Origin: Flavobacteriales bacterium
Lineage (GTDB): Bacteria; Bacteroidota; Bacteroidia; CAIKAF01
Length of the DNA stretch: 40,058 bases
Direction: 5' to 3'
NCBI GenBank assembly: GCA_026418175.1
Contig: JAOABX010000023.1
Span: 1-40,058, forward strand
The first letter of the stretch is position 1, and the number at the start of each line of letters is the position of its first letter. Position numbers and translations under genes: made by a program. Below the pieces are notes generated by a model that saw nothing but the letters and a program-made list of their open reading frames with translations, was not told the DNA's origin and did no database searches. Positions 16,655 to 25,185 of the stretch are shown here, piece after piece.

Positions 16655-17923
16655 TCAACTCAAGTATAGTTGTTGAGTAGTAATAATTCCGTAAGGTTTT
16701 CCTTTAAATGTATATTGATGAAACGGCGTATTTTTAGAAAGAGATGCGGTTAGGTTAACATCAAAAGTCCAGGATGCATGGGGGTGATATAAAGTGAAAT
16801 TTGCAGGTTCTCCTTCTCGAACTATCGGCAAGTTAATTCCTAACAACCTGGATGGATTGATGGAAATTTTTTCAACCAAAGTGGTTAAATCTATGTTAGA
16901 ATTCGTTGCCGTACGAGCAGCTGCAAAAAAAGTCTCCAAATTGGTAATTCCAAATTCAGCATGTTCAAGTTCGTGATTTTTATGTTCATCATCTACCGGT
17001 GTATGATCTGAACAGAGCACATCGATTGTACCATCTGATAATCCTTGTAATAAAGCTTCAATATCTTTTTGATTACGATACGGAGGATTAACCTTAAATA
17101 ATGGATCAAACGACTCCAATGTATCATCAGTAAATAATAGGTATTGTGGAGCTGTTCCGCAGGTAACCTGCAATCCTTTTAATTTTGCCTTACGTATTAA
17201 TTCTACAGAACCCCAAGTAGTAATTATAGGAATATGCAATCGGCCTCCTGTATATTCTAAAATATATAAATCGCGTTGAATGGCCATTTCTTCAGCTATA
17301 GCCGGAAAACCTTTTAGTCCCAGCCGAGTACTTACATCTCCTTCGTGCATTATTCCGTGTTGAGTAAGCTTCGGTGTATCAGCATGATGAACTACCAAAA
17401 GGTTTCGATTTTTTGCATACTGCAAAATCAATTCAAATAATTTAGGATTTTCAATATTTCGCTTTCCGTCTGTAAAAACTGTAATACCAGCCTCAGCCAT
17501 GTCCAACAATTCTGCCATTTCCTTTCCTTCTCTGCCTACTGTTAATGCGCCCAAGGGATAAATGGTTACAGGTAGGGAAGCGTTTCTTCCAACTATAAAT
17601 TCTACTTGTGTTCGATTATCAATAGGGGGTTGAGTGGAAGGGAGCATACACAAGGTAGTAATACCACCCCGAATGGCACATTGCGATGCTGAATCCAGGG
17701 TTTCACACATTTCTCTACCCGGCTCGCCAATGGTTACCTGAAAATCAGTAAAACCAGGAGAAATACATAAATTTTCTTCTGATACTTCTCGAATACCCGG
17801 AACTGAAGCTAAGTTTTCGCCTATTTGTTTTATTCGTCCTTCTGAAAAATAAATATCCTTCTTTTTTAAATGATGAGGTGATCGGGGATCAATTACAGTT
17901 ACATGTCGAAGTATTAGAATCAT
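16655..17923 (-). CDS. Dihydroorotase-like protein, probably catalytically inactive
   Basis: 422 residues aligning throughout with type I dihydroorotase (amidohydrolase fold), with family landmarks SPGFTDF, GEPGREMCETL, GGITTLCMLPSTQP, KVNPPYR and CSDHTP. Key residues are missing: the HxH metal pair after PGF-x-D is Gln-Val-Thr, the substrate Arg is Gly, the Asn of MPNT is Ser, the second ligand His (HVST in active enzymes) is Thr (ITTW), and the final His of DHAPH is Val. One Asp and one His site remain. It resembles non-catalytic PyrC' proteins that support ATCase in some bacteria (family knowledge); that role here is inference. It lies 13 bp after the BatA-like gene and 1 bp before the ClC gene. 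Confidence 0.88.
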   Translation of the reverse strand: MILILRHVTVIDPRSPHHLKKKDIYFSEGRIKQIGENLASVPGIREVSEENLCISPGFTDFQVTIGEPGREMCETLDSASQCAIRGGITTLCMLPSTQPPIDNRTQVEFIVGRNASLPVTIYPLGALTVGREGKEMAELLDMAEAGITVFTDGKRNIENPKLFELILQYAKNRNLLVVHHADTPKLTQHGIMHEGDVSTRLGLKGFPAIAEEMAIQRDLYILEYTGGRLHIPIITTWGSVELIRKAKLKGLQVTCGTAPQYLLFTDDTLESFDPLFKVNPPYRNQKDIEALLQGLSDGTIDVLCSDHTPVDDEHKNHELEHAEFGITNLETFFAAARTATNSNIDLTTLVEKISINPSRLLGINLPIVREGEPANFTLYHPHASWTFDVNLTASLSKNTPFHQYTFKGKPYGIITTQQLYLS

Positions 17924-17936
17924 AATACAAAGTTAT

Positions 17937-19985
17937 CTATCCTTTCAGAAAGCGTATCAAAAGAATTTCAATTCCTAAAAATACTAATGTAAGTATAATA
18001 AATAATTTCCAGAGCTTAATACCACTGTCTGAAGCTATAATGGCTTGTCGAACTTCTTTAGCATCTGTGTTTAGAAGTGAAAAATGATGTAGCTTCAATG
18101 TTTTTATTTGTTGATTAAGCTGCTCTGCAGTATAAACAGACGGATTAGATTCGCGGCGATTGTAATTCATTACAAATCGATATACAGGCTCACTGCCTGA
18201 CAGTACAGAGTATAACCCATCGGTAGTTAAAAGATTGCCTGGATAAAACCACGTAGTATTTTCAATGGTTCGTTGACGAGGAATAATTTCTGTTCCTGTG
18301 GATTCATGTTTCAAAACAAATACTTTATCCCCCGGCAATTTAATTCCATGAACGGCAATTTGTGCATCTAGTCCTAAAGTATAGTAAAGTGGCGAACATT
18401 GTATTGCAGAAAATACAGTTTTAATAAATGTAGGTACAAACAATGCATGCCGTGGAAAATTTCCCCAAGCATCATCCAGGGCAGATGCGAGAAGATAAAC
18501 TTGTCCTTTCCCTCGTTGATAGCGTACATAAAATTTTCTCCCGTTTTTAGTAGTAATTATAGGTACCGAATAAGCAGATGATTGCGAAGAAATAATCCAG
18601 TGTTTTTTAATAATGGGTAAATCCATATTTTGAGGAAACTGCTCAAAAACATCGGCATAAAAAGCATCTTTTGAGTCAATTCGTTCTATTCGAACATCGG
18701 CTGTGTCTATTTGCTGAAAAACACCAGTACCCAGTGCATTGAATAAATCATAATATGTAGTTTGATCTGCATTACTTGAAGGAATAATGACCACCGTGCC
18801 TCCGGCTTCGATTTGTTTTTTAAGTTCCTGAACCAAACCGGAACTTATTTTTTCCAACCCATTCAAGAAAATAATTGGCTGAAGAGATAGTTTTGAAAAA
18901 TCAACCTGCCCTTCTTTTACGGTTTCGAGTTTAAAATACGAATCGTTACCAAAAAGCCGCTGAATATAAGGCCCTGCCTTTAAACCTTCGATGTTATAAA
19001 TAGGTAATGATTCTTTTACATCAAATCCGATATAAATCAAGTCATCAAATGTAATCTGATCATCGTCCAGTGAAATTTCTCCGAAATGAAAACCGGTTTC
19101 CTGAATGGTATAATTTATTTCTGCATCTACTGATGCATGGGCATCCACTGATAGATTAACCGGTGATTTTTGCTGTCCGTTTACTTTCAATCGTAATGTA
19201 AGGTTCTCTATATTCTGATCACTTTCATTGCGAACTCTTACTTTGAGTTTTAAGGTTCCGCCTTTTTGAAGCTCAGGCCGATCAGTCCAACACGAATCTA
19301 TATACAAATTACTTTGAATACCCGGTGAAATTGGAACAAATTGAACAGGCAGTGTGCTATCCATTTGAATTTGTTGCCAGTCGGTAAACGATTGCTGGAA
19401 ATCAGAAATTATATAAATGCGTGATGAAGTTACCTGCTGATTTTTATGTAGATCTGAAATACGCATCAGCACTTCGCTCAATGGTCTTGATGATGGACTA
19501 ATGTTAATTTGATTTATGAGTTGACGAGCTTCAGCAGGGGAATAAAATACCTGGTGACGGCTTTCAAAATCGTGGGTTAATACCTGAATTCTATCGGCAT
19601 CAGTGTAGGCAGTAATTATTTCATCGGCATAAGTACGAGCTAAATCAATCAATCTACCCTGTTTTTGCTGGGCGTCCATGCTAAAGGAATTATCAATAAA
19701 TACCGTTACCGATTTTTGAGTATTAGATGTAATCGTTTTGTTTTTTCCGGGTAGGTATGGCTGAGCAAATGCAAATACCAAACAAGTAATGGCCAGCATT
19801 CGAGCTGCAAGAATAAGCCATTGTTTTAATTTGTTTCGACTTTGGGTTTCCTGCTGTACAGCCTTTAAAAATTTTACATTAGAGAAATGTACCTTTTTAA
19901 ATTTTCTGAAATTAAACAAATGAATAATAACCGGCACAACCAAGGCCAGTAATCCCCATAAAAAATATGGATAAACAAATTGCAT
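17937..19985 (-). CDS. BatA-domain / von Willebrand factor A membrane protein
   Basis: The ATG at 19985 is chosen because it begins MQFVYPYFLWGLLAL, the standard start of the BatA N-terminal double-membrane domain (helices about 5-25 and 58-75, joined by a basic KFKKVHFSN segment); the frame is open further upstream but adds nonconserved residues overlapping the ABC-F gene. 682 residues. A vWA domain begins near residue 95 with VFIDNSFSM, the DxSxS metal site. A beta-rich region follows, then a GATase1-like section (residues about 370-560) and one C-terminal helix near the end. Such proteins are thought to present vWA domains towards the periplasm; the specific role is unknown. It sits between the ABC-F and dihydroorotase-like genes. 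Confidence 0.88.
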   Translation of the reverse strand: MQFVYPYFLWGLLALVVPVIIHLFNFRKFKKVHFSNVKFLKAVQQETQSRNKLKQWLILAARMLAITCLVFAFAQPYLPGKNKTITSNTQKSVTVFIDNSFSMDAQQKQGRLIDLARTYADEIITAYTDADRIQVLTHDFESRHQVFYSPAEARQLINQINISPSSRPLSEVLMRISDLHKNQQVTSSRIYIISDFQQSFTDWQQIQMDSTLPVQFVPISPGIQSNLYIDSCWTDRPELQKGGTLKLKVRVRNESDQNIENLTLRLKVNGQQKSPVNLSVDAHASVDAEINYTIQETGFHFGEISLDDDQITFDDLIYIGFDVKESLPIYNIEGLKAGPYIQRLFGNDSYFKLETVKEGQVDFSKLSLQPIIFLNGLEKISSGLVQELKKQIEAGGTVVIIPSSNADQTTYYDLFNALGTGVFQQIDTADVRIERIDSKDAFYADVFEQFPQNMDLPIIKKHWIISSQSSAYSVPIITTKNGRKFYVRYQRGKGQVYLLASALDDAWGNFPRHALFVPTFIKTVFSAIQCSPLYYTLGLDAQIAVHGIKLPGDKVFVLKHESTGTEIIPRQRTIENTTWFYPGNLLTTDGLYSVLSGSEPVYRFVMNYNRRESNPSVYTAEQLNQQIKTLKLHHFSLLNTDAKEVRQAIIASDSGIKLWKLFIILTLVFLGIEILLIRFLKG

Positions 19986-20037
19986 GATGTAAAAATAACT
20001 GAAATATTCAACGAAATAACGATAAAAAACAAGAACC

Positions 20038-21921
20038 TCATCCGGTCCATTCTGAAAGTTCAAGCCAGCGATCGGTTTTTTGATCAATTAATGCTGTGAG
20101 TTCAGAGAGGCGGGTTGTTAATTCTAATAATTTTTGATGATCAAGCATTGGTTGCATCAATTGTGCTTCAATGGATGATTTTTCGTTTTCAAGCAAGGGT
20201 AATTCTTTTTCAATCTGCTCAAATTCAAGTTTTTCTTTGTATGATAATTTCTTTTTTTCCTTCCCTAAAATTTGCTCCACATGTAAGGTTGATGGTAAGG
20301 CCTCTTTCTCAAGATTTTTATCTTCTAATTCTTGTTTTAAACGATATTCTGTATAGCTTCCTCCAAAAATCTCTACCTTGCCATCACCTTTAAATACAAA
20401 AATTTGATCTACTAATTTATCAAGAAAATACCGATCATGACTAACAATGATGATGCATCCCTGAAATGTTTCTAAATATTCTTCCAGTTTTTGAAGGGTT
20501 AAAATATCCAGATCATTGGTAGGCTCGTCTAAAATTAGAAAATTGGGATTTCGTAACAATACCGTTAACAAATACAATCTTCGCTTTTCTCCTCCACTCA
20601 GTTTTCCAACTGGTGAATATTGCACTTCAGGTGGAAAATCAAACCGAGTAAGCATTTGTGAAGCAGTAATCCGAGCACTTTTATCAACTTCAATTACCTC
20701 GGCAATTTCACGAATTACTTCAATTACTCTTTTATCATCATTTATTTGAAAACCCTGCTGGCCATAGTAACCAAATTCAATGGTATCTCCTATTATTATT
20801 TTTCCTTCATCTGGGGGCAGCTGTGATGTAATTAACTTAAGAAAGGTTGACTTTCCCGAACCATTACTCCCAACAATACCAATTCGTTCTCCTTTACGAA
20901 ATGAATAGGTAAATTTTTCGAAAAGTTTTCTATCGCCAAAACGTTTGCTTACCTTCATTACTTCGAGAATTTTATTCCCCATACGCTTCATTCGCAGGTT
21001 GATTTCAATTTCCTTATGCTTACGTAAGCTAAACGCTTTTTCGCGAATTTCTTCAAATTTATCCAGCCTGCTTTTTGATTTGGTGCCACGAGCTTTGGGC
21101 ATTTTACGCACCCACTCCAACTCACGGGAATATAAATTTCGGGCTTTATCCACTTCGCTTAAAGCTGCTGACTCACGATCAGCTTTTTTTTCTAAAAAAT
21201 ATGCATAATTTCCATGGTATTGATACATCTTGCCTCCGTCTAACTCAAAAATGTCAGTGCATACATTATCCAAAAAATAACGATCATGCGTTACCATAAA
21301 CAACGTAATACCGGGAGTTGCAAGATAATCTTCCAACCATTCAATCATATCAATATCCAAGTGGTTGGTTGGCTCATCTAAAATGAGCAAATCAGGCTGA
21401 CTGATTAATACCCCTGCCAATGCCACACGTTTGAGCTGGCCTCCTGAAAGTGTTTCAATGGGCGAATCTACATCGTGAATATTGAGTTTTGCCAATATCT
21501 GGCGGACTTTTGCTTCCAAATCCCAGGCCTGCCAAAGGTCCATTTGCTGCATATATTGTATTAATTCAGCATAATTTTCATCTGTTTTATTGGATTCATA
21601 ACGTTTCAGGGCTTGTTCATAATTACGAATAGCAGCCATCACCTCATTGTCTTGTGCAAATAAAGCCTGCAACACTGTATCCTTTCCATTAAAAAAAGGC
21701 GACTGTTCCAAATAGCCGATACGTATGGAATTTCGAACTACCACTTGCCCATCATCCGGGAGGTCTTTGCCGGCCATGATTTTTAATAAAGATGTCTTCC
21801 CCGATCCATTGCGTGCCACCAGAGCAATTTTCTGCCCTTGTTGAATACCAAAAGAAATACCGCTGAATAAGACCTTAATTCCATATGATTTTGAGACCTG
21901 CTCTACACTCAAATAATTCAC
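20038..21921 (-). CDS. ABC-F family ATPase, Uup-like
   Basis: 627 residues with two ABC domains and no membrane helices. Domain 1 has Walker A ARNGSGKTS, signature LSGGQLKR and Walker B LLILDEPTNHLD; domain 2 has GSNGSGKST, LSGGEKRR and FLILDEPTNDLD. A linker of about 80 residues lies between them, and a charged coiled-coil tail (residues about 545-627) resembles Uup. ABC-F proteins act on the ribosome E-site or on DNA/ribosome quality control, not in transport. The start is GTG at 21921, directly followed by the conserved NYLSVEQVSKSYG strand. It is the first gene of the run to the BatA-like, dihydroorotase-like and ClC genes. Confidence 0.94.
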   Translation of the reverse strand: MNYLSVEQVSKSYGIKVLFSGISFGIQQGQKIALVARNGSGKTSLLKIMAGKDLPDDGQVVVRNSIRIGYLEQSPFFNGKDTVLQALFAQDNEVMAAIRNYEQALKRYESNKTDENYAELIQYMQQMDLWQAWDLEAKVRQILAKLNIHDVDSPIETLSGGQLKRVALAGVLISQPDLLILDEPTNHLDIDMIEWLEDYLATPGITLFMVTHDRYFLDNVCTDIFELDGGKMYQYHGNYAYFLEKKADRESAALSEVDKARNLYSRELEWVRKMPKARGTKSKSRLDKFEEIREKAFSLRKHKEIEINLRMKRMGNKILEVMKVSKRFGDRKLFEKFTYSFRKGERIGIVGSNGSGKSTFLKLITSQLPPDEGKIIIGDTIEFGYYGQQGFQINDDKRVIEVIREIAEVIEVDKSARITASQMLTRFDFPPEVQYSPVGKLSGGEKRRLYLLTVLLRNPNFLILDEPTNDLDILTLQKLEEYLETFQGCIIIVSHDRYFLDKLVDQIFVFKGDGKVEIFGGSYTEYRLKQELEDKNLEKEALPSTLHVEQILGKEKKKLSYKEKLEFEQIEKELPLLENEKSSIEAQLMQPMLDHQKLLELTTRLSELTALIDQKTDRWLELSEWTG

Positions 21922-21942
21922 AACTTAATACTTTATGCATAA

Positions 21943-21950
21943 CAAAAATA
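21943..21950 (-). promoter_or_regulatory. -7 promoter element (TATTTTTG) for the ABC-F operon
   Basis: On the minus strand TATTTTTG matches TAnnTTTG, 21 bases before the GTG start. No clear -33 element. The 207-bp gap 21922-22128 holds nothing else I can identify. Confidence 0.45.
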
Positions 21951-22128
21951 CGATTTAGGTTTGAGCAGTGGTTGAAAAAGCTAAACTCGAAAATAACCTT
22001 AGGTAGTGTAATCAGCTATAGTTTGCAATGATTTTTCGTATAGCCAATTGGGGGTCAGTAGTGAATAATTTAAGAAAGGACAAAAAAGATTTCTGTATTA
22101 GTATTGAAAGAAAACTATTTAAAAAAAT

Positions 22129-22578
22129 TTATTTATTTAATTGATTTCTCAATAAATAAACAACATGTTTATCTATAGGAAATGTTACTCCTTCGGATGA
22201 TAATTGTTTTAAAGGAACCCAACGAAAATGAGATTGATGTTTATTTTCAGGATAGTTAGGTAAAAGTGATACTTCGGCCTGAAAAGAAAAAGGATTTTTT
22301 AAGGTTACAAGGTAATATACACTGATAAGTTGTGTATTGGGATGAAAAGCAGATTGCTGAAAAAAATCGGTTGTATAAAAATGAGTAGCTTCTAAAATTT
22401 CTGCCTGCATTTCTTCATAAATTTCCCGATATAATGCCTCTTTTATGCCTTCTCCAAACTCCACACCTCCACCCGGGAATTTTGTCATGAGTACTCCATC
22501 ATAATTCTCGTCACAAACCAAAATAAAATCCGAGTGTATGATAAGTGCATACACCCGAATCATAAATTTACCTTGCAT
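22129..22578 (-). CDS. Nudix hydrolase
   Basis: 149 residues. The Nudix box GGVEFGEGIKEALYREIYEE (residues about 38-57) has the metal-binding glutamates; the Gly that usually follows the REUxEE segment is Gln. It hydrolyses a nucleoside-diphosphate-linked substrate, identity unknown. It lies 8 bp after the DUF4920 lipoprotein gene, likely in the same transcript. Confidence 0.9.
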   Translation of the reverse strand: MQGKFMIRVYALIIHSDFILVCDENYDGVLMTKFPGGGVEFGEGIKEALYREIYEEMQAEILEATHFYTTDFFQQSAFHPNTQLISVYYLVTLKNPFSFQAEVSLLPNYPENKHQSHFRWVPLKQLSSEGVTFPIDKHVVYLLRNQLNK

Positions 22579-22586
22579 TGTAAAAA

Positions 22587-23078
22587 TTAAGGCTTAGCCG
22601 GCTTAATAATTACGCCTCGGGCTTCGAAAGTGAATGTAGTATCAGGTTGGGTAATGGCTTCAATCTCTTCTTTTGATTTACCGGCATCTTCAGCTTTGTG
22701 TCGAAGCCATTCTACGGTTTCAATTTCTTTACGGATTATTCCATCTAAAACAGCAGTTTTACCAGCAGCATCTTTAGGTACAAAAAATCCATAATCCTTA
22801 AAGCGTACCGTCATTAATTCATTAGCAGTTAATTCTACATCCATCCAACATCCTTTTTTTTGGCATACTTCGCGAATGGTGGTCGTTATTTTAACTTCAG
22901 CCGAATCTTTATCTTTCATTAAATCCATCAAAGCAGCAGTTGTAATTGCTCCTTCTTCCTGTATGGTATCGCCATAATATTCAACATTCGAAGTAGTTGT
23001 TTCAGTTTTTTCAGATTTTTTTCCACAAGCTGAAACAAAAACACCCAGTGTAAGTAATGCAATAAAAAGGTTATTCAT
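22587..23078 (-). CDS. DUF4920-type lipoprotein
   Basis: 163 residues. A lipoprotein signal ends in the lipobox-like VSAC (Cys18). The mature part has the DUF4920 hallmark CQKKGCWM followed by a beta-rich segment with RFKDYGFFVPKDAAGK. The two cysteines in CQKKGC may form a disulfide or bind metal; function unknown. The C-terminal helix is charged. It has its own promoter-like element in the tail of mnmD. Confidence 0.85.
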   Translation of the reverse strand: MNNLFIALLTLGVFVSACGKKSEKTETTTSNVEYYGDTIQEEGAITTAALMDLMKDKDSAEVKITTTIREVCQKKGCWMDVELTANELMTVRFKDYGFFVPKDAAGKTAVLDGIIRKEIETVEWLRHKAEDAGKSKEEIEAITQPDTTFTFEARGVIIKPAKP

Positions 23079-23093
23079 AGGTCAAAATTTTTG

Positions 23094-23127
23094 CAAAGTT
23101 ACAAAATAGTTCCTTTGGGTTTTACAA
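23094..23127 (-). promoter_or_regulatory. Promoter for the DUF4920 lipoprotein, inside the mnmD 3' end
   Basis: On the minus strand TAACTTTG (23101-23094) matches TAnnTTTG and overlaps the mnmD stop codon region. A TTG at 23127-23125 sits 23 bp upstream, close to but longer than the usual spacing. The start codon is 15 bases downstream. Confidence 0.5.
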
Positions 23128-23770
23128 CCCGAATCATTTCACGTTTTCCGGGAGGCCCGGGCAACGTTTGTACCTCGAATCCACATGATTTTAAGGTGCG
23201 TTTTACAACCCCTTTGGCACAATAGGTTACCATGATTCCACCCGATTCGAGAAGTTCAAATATTTTAAAAAAAATTTCCTCTGTCCACATATCTGGTTGC
23301 TTTTCAGGTGCAAACGCATCAAAATATATCAGTTGAAATTGTTGCGTTGTTTTCCATTGCTGTAATGAATTATGGTGCTTCGTGAATTGAAAATGTTCGT
23401 TGAACACCACCGGAACCTCCCAGTCACTTTCATGAATTTTTAAAAATTCCTGAGCATCAACATTTAATAATTTGGCATAATTTAATGATTGATATATTTC
23501 TGCGGGAAGAGGAAATTTTTCAAGCGATGTATAATGGATTTTTCTTGGTTTTTTTTTATTTTCAAGAAGCGTTAATAATGCATTCAATCCAGTACCCAAA
23601 CCCACTTCCAACAAATTGATCGGATCAATTGAAACAGCATGTAAACCGGCTTGTATAAAAACATGCATAGATTCCTGAATAGCTCCATGCACAGAATGAT
23701 AGTGCTCATTCAAATCAGGTAAATAAATACTATGGCTGCCATCTGCTGTATAAACCAGTGTAGGTTTCAT
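23099..23770 (-). CDS. mnmD: tRNA (mnm5s2U34) methyltransferase MnmD
   Basis: 223 residues, an SAM-dependent Rossmann methyltransferase. LEVGLGTGLNALLTL is the SAM-binding motif, IYFDAFAPEKQPDMW contains the MnmD DAFxPxxNPxxW-type motif, and the C-terminal GPPGKREMIR segment is characteristic. Stand-alone MnmD lacks the FAD-dependent MnmC1 domain and completes the 5-methylaminomethyl modification of wobble uridine in certain tRNAs. The ATG overlaps the stop of the PD40 gene by one base (TAATG). Confidence 0.93.
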   Translation of the reverse strand: MKPTLVYTADGSHSIYLPDLNEHYHSVHGAIQESMHVFIQAGLHAVSIDPINLLEVGLGTGLNALLTLLENKKKPRKIHYTSLEKFPLPAEIYQSLNYAKLLNVDAQEFLKIHESDWEVPVVFNEHFQFTKHHNSLQQWKTTQQFQLIYFDAFAPEKQPDMWTEEIFFKIFELLESGGIMVTYCAKGVVKRTLKSCGFEVQTLPGPPGKREMIRVVKPKGTIL

Positions 23771-25185
23771 TAATCATCAGGATTTACAATAAATATTCGT
23801 TCTGTTTTTTTATACCCGCTGAACATTGTTTCTTCACGAATTATGCCGGGCATTTTTTGTTTAGGAGGCAAAAGAATAATGTAAATATTGTCTTGAATAT
23901 CGGTTGTAGAGCGCTTACCAGAAAATAATGCCTTAAGTCCATTGGGCAAAATATAGAGGTTATTTTCATCGCGAGATGTGTTAATTGGGAAGCCAATACT
24001 AATTGGTTTACTAAACGATAAATTCTCCCAACGGCATCTGTATATGTCGGCTCCACCCAATGAATTATGTCCTTCAGAAGTGACAAATGCAGTCTGATAA
24101 TCGCGGGTAAAATGAATGGTAAATTCATTCAAGTTTGTATTTATGATATTACCTGCGTGTTGAGGTTTTTCCCACCATCCCGCTGCATCTTTTTTGCTAA
24201 TCCAAATATCAAGCCCGCCTAATCCTCCGGGGCGATTAGAAGAAATAAATAACAAAGAATCACCAGGTCCATAACATGCATAATATTCATCAAACATTGT
24301 ATTGATGGAAGAAGGTAATAATACCGGATTAGACCATTTGTCAGCTATCCAAATACTTTCATATAAGTCCCAGGTATTTTCACGGGCTTTAGCTCGTAAT
24401 AACATGCGTTGTCCATCGTTTGAAATACCTAATGCTTCAAAACTAAAACCGGTGTAATTATCAAAAGGCAATACCTTTGCTTCGCTCCAACCCGAATCTG
24501 AAGCTACAGAAACATACATTTTAGAGACTACCTTGCCGGTTGAATCAATTTGTTTACAATTAAAAATCAACATCGACTCATCAAGCGAAAGGAAGGGAAA
24601 TGATTTATCTCCTTCTATATTTAAATTATTCGATAATCGTTCTATTCGAGTATTTACTGGATTGGATGCCATGAGTTTACCTAAACGGCTTTTTTCGAGA
24701 TAAAACAGAGCCAGTGAATCCAAGGTTTCGTTATAACCACCATGTTCCATAAATACTTGAATGTGCTCATATGCATTTTCCCATAACATTTCATAATATT
24801 CGCAAATACCCAGCCACAATGGCAGTCTGGGATCATGTTTAGTTTGTATATACCACGCATTGGTAAAAAAAGAAAGTGCCTTGTCTTTTCGATTCATTAA
24901 AAAATAAGATCTGCCTATAATAAAGTTAAGCTTTTCATTATAAGGATTAAATGCATGTACCGGTAGCAATAGTTGAATCACGGGATCAAAATTTATATCC
25001 CCGGAAGCTATTTTCTTTTCAAACAATTTATACCCGGCTTTGAGTTTCTTTTTAAAATATGCTAATTCTTTCCGCTGATTGGGGAAAGCATCTTTAGTAA
25101 AATCAACATTTTCCTGAGCAAACATCCTGCTCAGCATGATGAAATTAAATAAAAATAAACATAGTTTGATCGTTATTTTTTGCAT
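23770..25185 (-). CDS. Exported TPR plus PD40 (beta-propeller) protein
   Basis: 471 residues with a signal peptide (about 1-23, ending SRMFAQ). Residues 60-160 resemble TPR helices; residues about 200-440 contain PD40 repeats, seen in SSNRPGGLGGLDIWISKK and SLGGADIY. PD40/TPR proteins in Bacteroidota often sit in the envelope; some, with an added OmpA domain, serve the type IX secretion system. This one ends without an OmpA domain. Its first 13 bases overlap the upstream TPR gene and its end overlaps mnmD, so all three are co-translated. The specific role is unknown. Confidence 0.85.
   Translation of the reverse strand: MQKITIKLCLFLFNFIMLSRMFAQENVDFTKDAFPNQRKELAYFKKKLKAGYKLFEKKIASGDINFDPVIQLLLPVHAFNPYNEKLNFIIGRSYFLMNRKDKALSFFTNAWYIQTKHDPRLPLWLGICEYYEMLWENAYEHIQVFMEHGGYNETLDSLALFYLEKSRLGKLMASNPVNTRIERLSNNLNIEGDKSFPFLSLDESMLIFNCKQIDSTGKVVSKMYVSVASDSGWSEAKVLPFDNYTGFSFEALGISNDGQRMLLRAKARENTWDLYESIWIADKWSNPVLLPSSINTMFDEYYACYGPGDSLLFISSNRPGGLGGLDIWISKKDAAGWWEKPQHAGNIINTNLNEFTIHFTRDYQTAFVTSEGHNSLGGADIYRCRWENLSFSKPISIGFPINTSRDENNLYILPNGLKALFSGKRSTTDIQDNIYIILLPPKQKMPGIIREETMFSGYKKTERIFIVNPDD

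Noticed and set aside
19986-20087. Upstream ATG for the BatA-like gene at 20087
   Set aside because: The added 34 residues are not conserved and overlap the ABC-F gene; the family begins at MQFVYPYF.
21922-22128. Intergenic stretch as a possible small RNA or riboswitch
   Set aside because: No stable stem-loop, terminator or known motif could be recognised by eye.
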